64,000 bases of DNA from Heliopora coerulea (taxonomy: Eukaryota; Cnidaria; Anthozoa; Scleralcyonacea; Helioporidae): contig JASJOG010000099.1 of NCBI GenBank assembly GCA_030142905.1, forward strand, positions 124,001-188,000, read 5' to 3'. Made by a program: the position numbers and the translations under genes. Below, piece by piece: positions 1 to 6,706 of this stretch (positions are counted from its first letter, which is position 1; each line of letters opens with the position of its first letter). The notes under the pieces were generated by a model that was not told the origin of the DNA, did no database searches, and saw nothing but the letters and a program-made list of their open reading frames with translations.

Positions 1-102
1 AAAAACAACCAAGCTTACAAGTTCACAAATAATGTAAAAAATAAGAATGACTATGAAATTAATAAAAGTGGTCCATCAAGGTGTCCTATTGAAAACCTGT
101 AA
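1..102 (+). CDS. 3' end of an unknown gene of the virus-like block
   Basis: Reading frame 1 is open from the window edge for 33 codons to a TAA at 100-102. The tail is rich in Asn and Lys and ends ...PIENL. Base composition and orientation match the downstream virus-like genes, and the stop codon lies inside a perfect hairpin, as happens again at 1217-1237. The gene begins outside the window, so no family can be named. Confidence 0.5.
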   Translation, partial: KNNQAYKFTNNVKNKNDYEINKSGPSRCPIENL

Positions 103-118
103 GGCCCTTACAGGTTTT
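92..118 (+). terminator. Perfect 13-bp hairpin overlapping a stop codon
   Basis: AAAACCTGTAAGG (92-104) is followed by a single C and its exact reverse complement (106-118). The stop codon of the upstream ORF is inside the left arm. The stem is more GC-rich than its surroundings and sits between two genes, so a transcript 3'-end signal is the natural reading, similar in idea to the hairpins at transcript ends in mimivirus and its virophages. The function is inferred. Confidence 0.55.
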
Positions 119-138
119 TAATAAAAAAAATTTTATGT

Positions 139-151
139 ATATAAATAAATG
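139..151 (+). promoter_or_regulatory. AAATAAATG start-abutting motif, copy 1
   Basis: The ATG at 149 is preceded directly by ATATAAATAA. The nine bases AAATAAATG also start the genes at 419 and 875. An A/T motif fused to the start codon suggests a viral-type promoter giving a very short leader, but three copies in AT-rich DNA are weak statistics. Confidence 0.4.
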
Positions 152-382
152 ACCGAAATGAATAGAAAAGAAGCTATTAATGAATTATATGATTCTACAC
201 TAATTACATTGGGTGCTGTGGGAATTGGAATGATAACAATAAGAGTATTTAGTGATGGTTTGTCAACTCCGGCTAGTTTAGTGCCTACTTTAAAACTTAC
301 AGCAGCTGTAGGATAATCAACACTTGGAATTAAATATGCGCAAGACAAAAAGTGGATTCCTGAGAACCCTTTTAAACAATAA
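149..382 (+). pseudogene. Small hydrophobic membrane protein ORF with internal stop
   Basis: From the ATG at 149 the frame reads 55 codons to a TAA (314-316), then stays open for 21 more codons to a TAA at 380-382. The first part has a polar N-terminus, then a Gly/Ile/Thr-rich hydrophobic stretch (about residues 18-33) that could span a membrane. The part after the stop (STLGIKYAQDKKW...) looks like normal coding sequence, so this is either a 77-residue protein with one nonsense mutation or a 55-residue protein. It follows the hairpin at 92-118 and carries the same start motif as its neighbours. Small hydrophobic proteins are common in Polinton and adintovirus-type genomes, but I recognise no specific family. 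Confidence 0.45.
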
Positions 383-409
383 AAAATAAAACAAAAATAG
401 AAAATTTTT

Positions 410-421
410 TTAAAATAAATG
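410..421 (+). promoter_or_regulatory. AAATAAATG start-abutting motif, copy 2
   Basis: TTAAAATAAATG, with the last three bases as the start codon of the 419 gene. It is preceded by a run of T. See copies 1 and 3. Confidence 0.4.
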
Positions 422-841
422 GAAACAGGAGTTGGTGGATTATTTAATGCAGTCGCTTTTGCAGGTGCTGGATTTTTATTTTCAAAATTAAATCATTCTG
501 GATATGAAAAAGAGATAAAAAGACATAATGAAGCAATGGAAAAACTTAGTGAAGCAAAGGAAAAATGGTATGAGGGGCAAGTAAAAAGAAAAGAAGAAAT
601 TGAAAAATTAAGGCAGCAATTATCTGATGCAAATGCTGATATAAATGAGACAAACATGTCTTTGAAAAATCTTGCTGAAATTAATAATCGTTTAAAATCT
701 CTTGAAAATGAAGAAAATGACAGGGAACCACCAAAATTAAAAGATTATTATGAAGCTTCTGATGAAATGAAAGAATATCAAAATGTTGCTTTTTTTCTGG
801 TTGGACTTTCAGGAGGCTACATAGTTTATAAATTTTTATAA
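419..841 (+). CDS. Membrane-anchored coiled-coil protein, unknown function
   Basis: 140 residues, intact. The N-terminus (METGVGGLFNAVAFAGAGFLF) is Gly/Ala/Phe-rich and hydrophobic. Residues about 25-105 are highly charged with Glu/Lys and heptad-like spacing and should form a long coiled coil. The C-terminus (about 122-140) is a hydrophobic segment with the motif VGLSGGY followed by a short basic end. This gives two membrane-interacting ends joined by a helical rod, as in a virion membrane or minor capsid protein, but that role is inferred. The start codon is fused to the AAATAAATG motif and the next gene begins 33 bases after the stop. No homologous family is recognised. Confidence 0.7.
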   Translation: METGVGGLFNAVAFAGAGFLFSKLNHSGYEKEIKRHNEAMEKLSEAKEKWYEGQVKRKEEIEKLRQQLSDANADINETNMSLKNLAEINNRLKSLENEENDREPPKLKDYYEASDEMKEYQNVAFFLVGLSGGYIVYKFL

Positions 842-866
842 AATTTTTCTTTAAAAAAAATTTATC

Positions 867-877
867 TTAAATAAATG
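867..877 (+). promoter_or_regulatory. AAATAAATG start-abutting motif, copy 3
   Basis: TTAAATAAATG ends in the start codon of the gene at 875. Same motif as at 143-151 and 413-421. Confidence 0.4.
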
Positions 878-1222
878 GAAAAACATTATCAACAAAAAAC
901 ATTTAAACAATTGTGGAATATTGCAAGAGAAAGAAAAATAAAATATTATAAAACTTTTAACAAAAATCAACTTGAAGAAATGCTTAGATTTGAAATTAGC
1001 AAACCAAATGAAAAGTATGAGAAATATTGTAGAGAAAAAATGAAAAACCCAGTCCCAGTAATAGCTATAAATAGAGCAACTGGTGAAATCTTAAATTTTA
1101 AAAGTCTTGGATCTGCTGCAAAAAATTTTAATAAAAATGCGGGAAGTATAAAATATAGAATTAATAATAAAAAAGATTTGAAAATTAATGGGCAAGAATT
1201 TTTGATTTTTTATGACTGTTGA
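875..1222 (+). CDS. NUMOD1-like DNA-binding protein with SAP/Rho-N-like N-terminus
   Basis: 115 residues, intact. About residues 9-40 (TFKQLWNIARERKIK...NKNQLEEML) have the helix-extended-loop-helix pattern of SAP and Rho N-terminal domains. Residues about 62-112 resemble a NUMOD1 repeat: a short strand (PVIAINRATGEI), a helix with the sequence SLGSAAKNF, then a helix-turn-helix-like part ending in K.NGQEFL. NUMOD1 modules normally bind DNA beside homing endonuclease domains, but no GIY-YIG or HNH catalytic domain is present here. A role in binding viral DNA, perhaps with the polymerase encoded downstream, is inference. The stop codon lies in the stem of the hairpin at 1217-1237. Confidence 0.65.
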   Translation: MEKHYQQKTFKQLWNIARERKIKYYKTFNKNQLEEMLRFEISKPNEKYEKYCREKMKNPVPVIAINRATGEILNFKSLGSAAKNFNKNAGSIKYRINNKKDLKINGQEFLIFYDC

Positions 1223-1237
1223 ACTGAAAGTTCAGCA
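1217..1237 (+). terminator. 9-bp hairpin overlapping the stop codon
   Basis: TGTTGAACT (1217-1225) pairs with AGTTCAGCA (1229-1237), nine pairs including one G-U, around a GAA loop. The TGA stop of the upstream gene (1220-1222) is inside the left arm, the same arrangement as at 92-118, and a T-rich stretch follows. Probable mRNA 3'-end signal. Confidence 0.5.
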
Positions 1238-1285
1238 AAGCTATTTTTTATTTTTTTTAAAATTTTTTTGTTTAAAGGAAAATTT

Positions 1286-1301
1286 ATATATAATAAAAAT
1301 G
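1286..1301 (+). promoter_or_regulatory. ATATATAATAAAA start-abutting motif, copy 1
   Basis: The 13 bases ATATATAATAAAA (1286-1298) directly precede the ATG at 1299. The identical 13 bases precede the polymerase ATG at 1708. This second motif class differs from AAATAAATG and supports ATG 1299 as the true start, rather than the upstream in-frame ATG at 1212 that overlaps the previous gene. Confidence 0.45.
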
Positions 1302-1613
1302 CATATAATTGAAAAATATTTAAAACAAGAAGATTATGAAAATAATGATAAAGAATATATTTATTATGTTTTTCTTAATAAAATTGCTGAAATTACAGGT
1401 GAAGGAATATTACCACATCATGAATTTACAATAAATTATGATGAAAAATATTGTATTTTTAACGAATATGAAATTGAATATGGAGAATATGATGAAGAAG
1501 AAACTCTTATAGAATCTTATAAAATTATATTGAAACCGAAAGAAATATTAAAATCACATTTAAAAAAATTATATTCATCATTTAATATTTTTATATTAAA
1601 AAAAATTCAGTAA
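1299..1613 (+). CDS. Small acidic protein of the virus-like block, unknown
   Basis: 104 residues if translation begins at the ATG fused to the ATATATAATAAAA motif. An upstream in-frame ATG at 1212 would overlap the preceding gene and its hairpin and is unlikely. The protein is rich in Glu, Asp, Tyr and Ile, with an acidic centre (about residues 50-70, YGEYDEEET). The C-terminus is basic and hydrophobic. No domain is recognised. It lies 94 bases upstream of the polymerase gene in the same direction. Confidence 0.6.
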   Translation: MHIIEKYLKQEDYENNDKEYIYYVFLNKIAEITGEGILPHHEFTINYDEKYCIFNEYEIEYGEYDEEETLIESYKIILKPKEILKSHLKKLYSSFNIFILKKIQ

Positions 1614-1693
1614 TCAGTTATTTTTTTTTTAAATCTAATCACGTGACCACAACCCGAAAAATTTTTTTTTTTTTTTGTCTTTAAAAAAAAAAC

Positions 1694-1710
1694 ATATATA
1701 ATAAAAGATG
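1694..1710 (+). promoter_or_regulatory. ATATATAATAAAA start-abutting motif, copy 2
   Basis: ATATATAATAAAA (1694-1706), one G, then the ATG of the polymerase ORF. Identical over 13 bases to the motif before 1299. Confidence 0.45.
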
Positions 1711-4700
1711 AATATCGAGCGAAGTTCAAAACGCAGTCATGGAAGACCAAGAAAATATCCTTTTGGTTCTTTTGTAGGACCAAGACGTGAAAATAGAGGA
1801 AGGCCAGTAACATTACCTCCAGAAAAAAGACAAAATGAACGAATTGTTGTTAGAAATAGAGGAAGACCAAGAAAAAATCAAGAAATTTCTTCATCAATTT
1901 TAGACAAAACAATTACAGAAGAAAAATTACAAGAACCTTTAAGACCAAAAAAAAATTTAAACATTAATTTACTTGAAAGATCAAAACAAAAAGCAAATGA
2001 TTTATTTAACAAGAGTAAAGAAAAAATACTTAATTTATTTGATAAATATACACCCTTGAATAATAGAAAAGAAAAAATAACAAATTGGTATAATCATCTG
2101 AAAGATAATGTTTTAGATATATTTAACAAAATACAAGGTAAAGTTTCAACCCCAACTGCAAAATTTAAATTGGATAAAGAAGCTTTGAATGTAACGAAAA
2201 GATATGAATTGAATTTGAAAAAATTTGAATTGTCTTTATATGATCCTTTGACTCTTTTGAAAAAAATAAAACCATTGGTAATTAAAAAATTCAAAAAATA
2301 TCCAAGCACAAAACAACAAATAACTCTTGTGTGTTTGATGTCAAAAACAAACCCCGCAACAGGAGAACAAACTGTGGATAATGCTCATTTTCATAGTTAC
2401 TATGAAGAAATTTTTGAAGGAAATAATTTTGACGAAATATATGAAAAAATGACGCAAAAAGTTATTTTGAGTTTTGAAGAATTTTTAAAAAATTCAAGTT
2501 TGTGGAAATTTCATAAAGGTTTGAAAGTAATTCTCAATATTAATGAAATTAAAAGATTACTTGCTTCATCTTATATTCCTTTACCAGAGTTCTTAAAAAA
2601 TAAAAAAGCAATTATAAACCCAGAAAATGATGATCAAAAGTGTTTATTATGGTGTGTTGTAATAAATGAACTATTGAAAACTAATCCCAACTTAAAAAAT
2701 CCTGGAAGAATTACAAAAATTTTGAAAAAGAAAGCTGAGAATTTTAATGTTAAAGATGTGAAATTTCCCTGTGGATTTTCTGATATTGATAAATTTGAAA
2801 AAAATAATAACATTCCAATTAATTTATTTGGATATAACAGCAAATCCAACGGCAGCAGAGCTGCTGATGAAGGTCAGAAGGGTGGTAAAGCCGGTGAAAT
2901 TTTTCCTTTGAGAGTAAGTAAGGTTGATTTGGATCGACAAGAAAACCGACCGCGTGTAAATATATTGTTAATAACTAATGAAAATGGGGATCGACATTAT
3001 TGTTTGATTAAAAATAAGAGTAGATTATTTTCAAGTCAGGTTAGTAAACACAAAGAAAAAACACATATTTGCGATAATTGCTTACAACATTTTAGTAAAG
3101 AAAATGTTTACAAAAATCATTTAGAATATTGTAAAGAGTATGAATGTGGAAAAACTGTTTATCCAGATAAAGGAGAAAAATTAAAGTTTAGAAATTTTGA
3201 GAGAATGCATGATGTTCCATTTGTAATTTATGGAGATTTTGAATGTTGTCTTAAAAATATAAACGATCGACCGGAGGTCACACCGCTTAGCGGTGTAGGA
3301 GATAAAACAAAACAAACCCAAAAACATGAACCATCTGGATATAGTTATTTGATAAAATGTTTTGATGATAATTTATATAAACCAAAATTAGTAAAATGTT
3401 CTAAAAAACCCGGTGAACCTGATTTTGATATTTCATTAAAATTTGTAAAAAGTTTAGAAAATGATATTAAAAAAATATATGAGAAATTTAAATTTTCAAA
3501 AAAGATAATATTAAGTGAAAAGGATAAAGTAGATTTTAGAACTGCAGAAAATTGTTATGCTTGTGGAATCAAATTTGATAAAAAAGTTATGGATCATTGT
3601 CATTACACTGGAAAATATCGTGGAGCTGCTTGTGTTAGTTGTAATTCAAAAATGAAAAATCCAAAATTTATCCCAGTTATATTTCATAATTTACAAAACT
3701 ATGACAGTCATTTGTTTATTAAAAATCTTGGTGTTTCAGAAGGTGAAATTGATTGTATACCAAACACTGAGGAAAAATACATTTCATTTACAAAAGAATT
3801 TATTGTTGGTAAATATCAAAAAACAGACATAATAACTAAAAAACAACTACAAAATAAATCAAAAGAAAATATTATTGAGTGTGAAGAATTAATTATTGAC
3901 AGTGAAACGACAGGGCCGCAGGTCCAGTATAAAATTAAAGAAATTGTTGAAGTAAAAAGAAAAATTAGATTTATTGATAGTTTTAAATTTATGCAAACTA
4001 GTTTATCAAATTTAGTTAATAATTTAGATAAAAATGAATTAAATATATTAAAGAAATTTTATAAAAATGAAAAACAAACTGAGACCGGAGGCCTCAGCCC
4101 CAAAGGGGAATTATTAACTAGAAAAGGTGTTTTTCCATATGATTGGTTTGATAGTATTCAAAAATTAAAAGAAGAAAAATTGCCTGATAAAGAATGTTTT
4201 TATTCTAAATTAAATGATGAAAATATAAGTGATGAAGATTATGAACACTCACAAAATGTTTGGAATAAATTTAATATTAAAAATATGAGACAATATCATG
4301 ATTTATATTTAAAAACTGATGTGATGCTTTTAGCTGATGTATTTGAAAATTTTAGAAAAGTTTGTAAACAAAATTATAAATTAGATCCTGCTTGGTATTT
4401 TACTTCACCTGGATTAGCTTGGGATGCAATGTTAAAAATTACAAAATCCACAGGCGGTAAACCGATTGAATTGGACCTATTGTCTGATCCGCAAATGTAT
4501 CTAATGATTGAAAAAGGAATAAGAGGTGGAATTTCAACTATTGTAAAAAGATATGCAAAAGCAAATAACAAATATATGGACAGCGAAGAGAACGGAGTTC
4601 GATACAACCCTAAAGAAGATAGTGTTTATCTTCCATATTTAGATGCAAATAATTTATATGGATGGGCAATGAGTAAAAAATTACCTGTGAAAGATTTCAA

Positions 4701-5901
4701 ATGGATGAATGAAAATGAGTTAAATAATTGGGAAAAAATCGCAGACGACCCGAAGGCTGGTTGTATTTTAGAAGTTGATTTAGAATATCCAGAAGATTTA
4801 CATGATTCACACAATGAGTATCCTCTTGCACCAGAAAGATTAAAGGTTGGCCAAGTTGAAAAACTGATTCCAAATTTAAATAATAAAGAAAAATATGTTT
4901 TACATTGTGAAAACTTGAAATTGTATGAAAAATTGGGACTTCGTTGTACTCGAATTCATAAAGGAATTAAATTTTATGAAGAACATTTCATGAAGCAATA
5001 TATTGATTTGAATACAAATTTAAGAACAAATGCAAAAAATGATTTTGAAAAAGACTTTTTCAAATTGATGAATAATTCTGTATTTGGAAAAACTATGGAA
5101 AATGTAAGAAATAGAGTTGATATACAATTGGTAAATAGACAAGAAAAAGCATTAAAATTATTTTCAAAAAGTAATTTTAAAAGTAGAACGATATTTTCTG
5201 AAAATTTAATTGCAATACATAAATATAAGACTAAAATTATGTTGAATAAACCAATATATTTAGGAATGAGTATATTGGATTTATCAAAAACTTTAATGTA
5301 TGATTTTCATTATAATTATATCAAGAAAAAATACGGCGGAGCTGCATCATTATTATTTACCGATACAGATAGTTTAATGTATGAAATTAAAACCGAAGAT
5401 TTTTATAAAGATATTTCTCCAGATGTAGAAAAAATGTTTGATACAAGTAATTACTTAAAAGATCATAAAAGTGGGATAAAAACTGGATTAAACAAAAAGG
5501 TTATTGGAATGATGAAAGATGAATGTGGTGGAAAACAAATAGAAGAATTTGTTGGTTTGAGAGCAAAATTATATGCTTACAAAATGTGTGGAAACGGCGA
5601 AGACAACAAAGTAAAAGAAGAAAAAAAATGTAAAGGTGTTAAGAAAAATGTAATTAAAAAAGAAAGAACATTCCAAAATTACAAAGATTGTTTATTTGAT
5701 GGAGAAGAACAAATAAGAAAAATGAATTTGATAAGACATAGAAACCATGAACTGTATACAGAAAGTGTTGAAAAGATTGCTTTGTCATATAAAGATGACA
5801 AACGAAACATACTTGAAAATAAAACAGACACTCTTGCATTTGGTCATTACATGAATGAAATGATTGACACTTATGAGAATATATTTGGATTTAAACCGTA
5901 A
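1708..5901 (+). CDS. Protein-primed type B DNA polymerase with AT-hooks and endonuclease VII-like domain
   Basis: 1397 codons, uninterrupted. The Arg-rich N-terminus has three AT-hook-like motifs (GRPRK about 12-16, GRPV 31-34, GRPRK 52-56), which would bind AT-rich DNA. A C2H2 finger (CDNC...H...C) lies near 452-475. The exonuclease motifs are YGDFE (about 508), NLQNYDSHL (about 662) and YHDLYLKTD (about 866). Between the first two sits a recombination-endonuclease-VII-type zinc/HNH module (CYACG, DHCHYTG, CVSCN, about 616-650). Polymerase motifs A (YLDANNLYG, about 978), B (NNSVFGKT, about 1122) and C (DTDS, about 1219) are all present, so both activities look intact. Family knowledge: such polymerases replicate Polintons/Mavericks, adintoviruses and bidnaviruses from a protein primer. 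No integrase, ATPase, protease or capsid gene is visible, because the element is cut by the window edge. Several GC-rich palindromes interrupt the AT-rich coding sequence in frame. Confidence 0.92.
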   Translation: MNIERSSKRSHGRPRKYPFGSFVGPRRENRGRPVTLPPEKRQNERIVVRNRGRPRKNQEISSSILDKTITEEKLQEPLRPKKNLNINLLERSKQKANDLFNKSKEKILNLFDKYTPLNNRKEKITNWYNHLKDNVLDIFNKIQGKVSTPTAKFKLDKEALNVTKRYELNLKKFELSLYDPLTLLKKIKPLVIKKFKKYPSTKQQITLVCLMSKTNPATGEQTVDNAHFHSYYEEIFEGNNFDEIYEKMTQKVILSFEEFLKNSSLWKFHKGLKVILNINEIKRLLASSYIPLPEFLKNKKAIINPENDDQKCLLWCVVINELLKTNPNLKNPGRITKILKKKAENFNVKDVKFPCGFSDIDKFEKNNNIPINLFGYNSKSNGSRAADEGQKGGKAGEIFPLRVSKVDLDRQENRPRVNILLITNENGDRHYCLIKNKSRLFSSQVSKHKEKTHICDNCLQHFSKENVYKNHLEYCKEYECGKTVYPDKGEKLKFRNFERMHDVPFVIYGDFECCLKNINDRPEVTPLSGVGDKTKQTQKHEPSGYSYLIKCFDDNLYKPKLVKCSKKPGEPDFDISLKFVKSLENDIKKIYEKFKFSKKIILSEKDKVDFRTAENCYACGIKFDKKVMDHCHYTGKYRGAACVSCNSKMKNPKFIPVIFHNLQNYDSHLFIKNLGVSEGEIDCIPNTEEKYISFTKEFIVGKYQKTDIITKKQLQNKSKENIIECEELIIDSETTGPQVQYKIKEIVEVKRKIRFIDSFKFMQTSLSNLVNNLDKNELNILKKFYKNEKQTETGGLSPKGELLTRKGVFPYDWFDSIQKLKEEKLPDKECFYSKLNDENISDEDYEHSQNVWNKFNIKNMRQYHDLYLKTDVMLLADVFENFRKVCKQNYKLDPAWYFTSPGLAWDAMLKITKSTGGKPIELDLLSDPQMYLMIEKGIRGGISTIVKRYAKANNKYMDSEENGVRYNPKEDSVYLPYLDANNLYGWAMSKKLPVKDFKWMNENELNNWEKIADDPKAGCILEVDLEYPEDLHDSHNEYPLAPERLKVGQVEKLIPNLNNKEKYVLHCENLKLYEKLGLRCTRIHKGIKFYEEHFMKQYIDLNTNLRTNAKNDFEKDFFKLMNNSVFGKTMENVRNRVDIQLVNRQEKALKLFSKSNFKSRTIFSENLIAIHKYKTKIMLNKPIYLGMSILDLSKTLMYDFHYNYIKKKYGGAASLLFTDTDSLMYEIKTEDFYKDISPDVEKMFDTSNYLKDHKSGIKTGLNKKVIGMMKDECGGKQIEEFVGLRAKLYAYKMCGNGEDNKVKEEKKCKGVKKNVIKKERTFQNYKDCLFDGEEQIRKMNLIRHRNHELYTESVEKIALSYKDDKRNILENKTDTLAFGHYMNEMIDTYENIFGFKP
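3280..3296 (+). repeat. GC-rich palindrome inside the polymerase ORF
   Basis: ACACCGCT, one T, AGCGGTGT: a perfect 8-bp stem in otherwise AT-rich coding sequence. It encodes a Pro/Gly-rich loop just after the first exonuclease motif. Comparable smaller palindromes are at 2853-2866, 4088-4108 and 4455-4464. Confidence 0.6.
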
Positions 5902-5922
5902 AATACTTTATCAGCGAAGCTG

Positions 5923-6660
5923 TTTAGCAAATAGACTTATTGTTTAAAATTCTGCCAAAAAAAAGGTAATTCCCCCACCAGTCGTTTAGTGACTTTCCCC
6001 GCATTCCATACATGCCTAATCTCCCTAACAACTGAGCAAACCGAAAATAGTTTTTTTGTTGACATCGAGTGAGGCTAGTTGTTAGGGAGATTGAGCATGT
6101 ATGGAATGTTTGGAATGTTAAGGTTATTCCCCCAAGACACTTTTAAAAGTTTTGACCCGTTTTTAAAATGTGTTGAAGTTCCCGGTAACGTTAACAAATT
6201 CCTGCAAGAGTCTAGAAGTCGCCGGAAGTGATCGAGCGAAGCTGTAGTGAAGCAGCTGAAAATTACGTAAACAAGGAAAAGGGTTTTCCCCGACTATTTT
6301 TGCCTATTTTGAAAATGTGGAAATTTAGTCAAATCCCAAAATGTGCTAGAATCCCCATATTATAGACTACTTAATGCTAATGAGTAACTGTTAATTTATT
6401 CGGTTAAGCGGAAGGATTGCTGTTTTCCCACTAATACTTGAACCATGACGTATTGAAGCCCTCATTGTGTCGATGGTAAAGTTAGTCAAGATAGTTTATT
6501 TGTCATCTGATTATGAAGTCAGAAAACTGCTGAAAATAGCTAGATATTGTTAGTTCTTATCGGTTCCTCGGCTTGTTCTCTGTAGCAACGCCAACCTGGC
6601 CCTCGTACATTAATCGATGTTTTGATATACTAGTAATTTGACGTGTATTCATTAAATTTT
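5923..6660. other. Non-coding junction between virus-like block and hAT remnant
   Basis: Base composition shifts here from about 70% A/T to a more ordinary mix. Apart from the inverted repeat at 6002-6108 and its flanking direct repeats I see no coding capacity or recognisable repeat. Confidence 0.5.
6002..6108. repeat. 32-bp inverted repeat with 43-bp loop, 100 bp past the polymerase
   Basis: Arms at 6002-6033 and 6077-6108 are reverse complements with two adjacent mismatches (CATTCCATACATGC... and ...GCATGTATGGAATG). Near-identical 15-bp direct repeats AAGGTAATTCCCCCA (5963-5977) and AAGGTTATTCCCCCA (6120-6134) flank it. The AT-rich virus-like composition ends about here. It could be a terminal hairpin or boundary of the virus-like element, or an unrelated small insertion. 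Confidence 0.6.
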
Positions 6661-6706
6661 TGATAGGTCCGAACCGTCAGGGAATTTCCTGTACACCTCT
6701 ATTTTA

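Noticed and set aside
1..5930. Bacterial or organelle contamination
   Set aside because: Gene content (PolB with AT-hooks, NUMOD1-like) and start motifs without Shine-Dalgarno sites point to a eukaryotic DNA-virus-like element.
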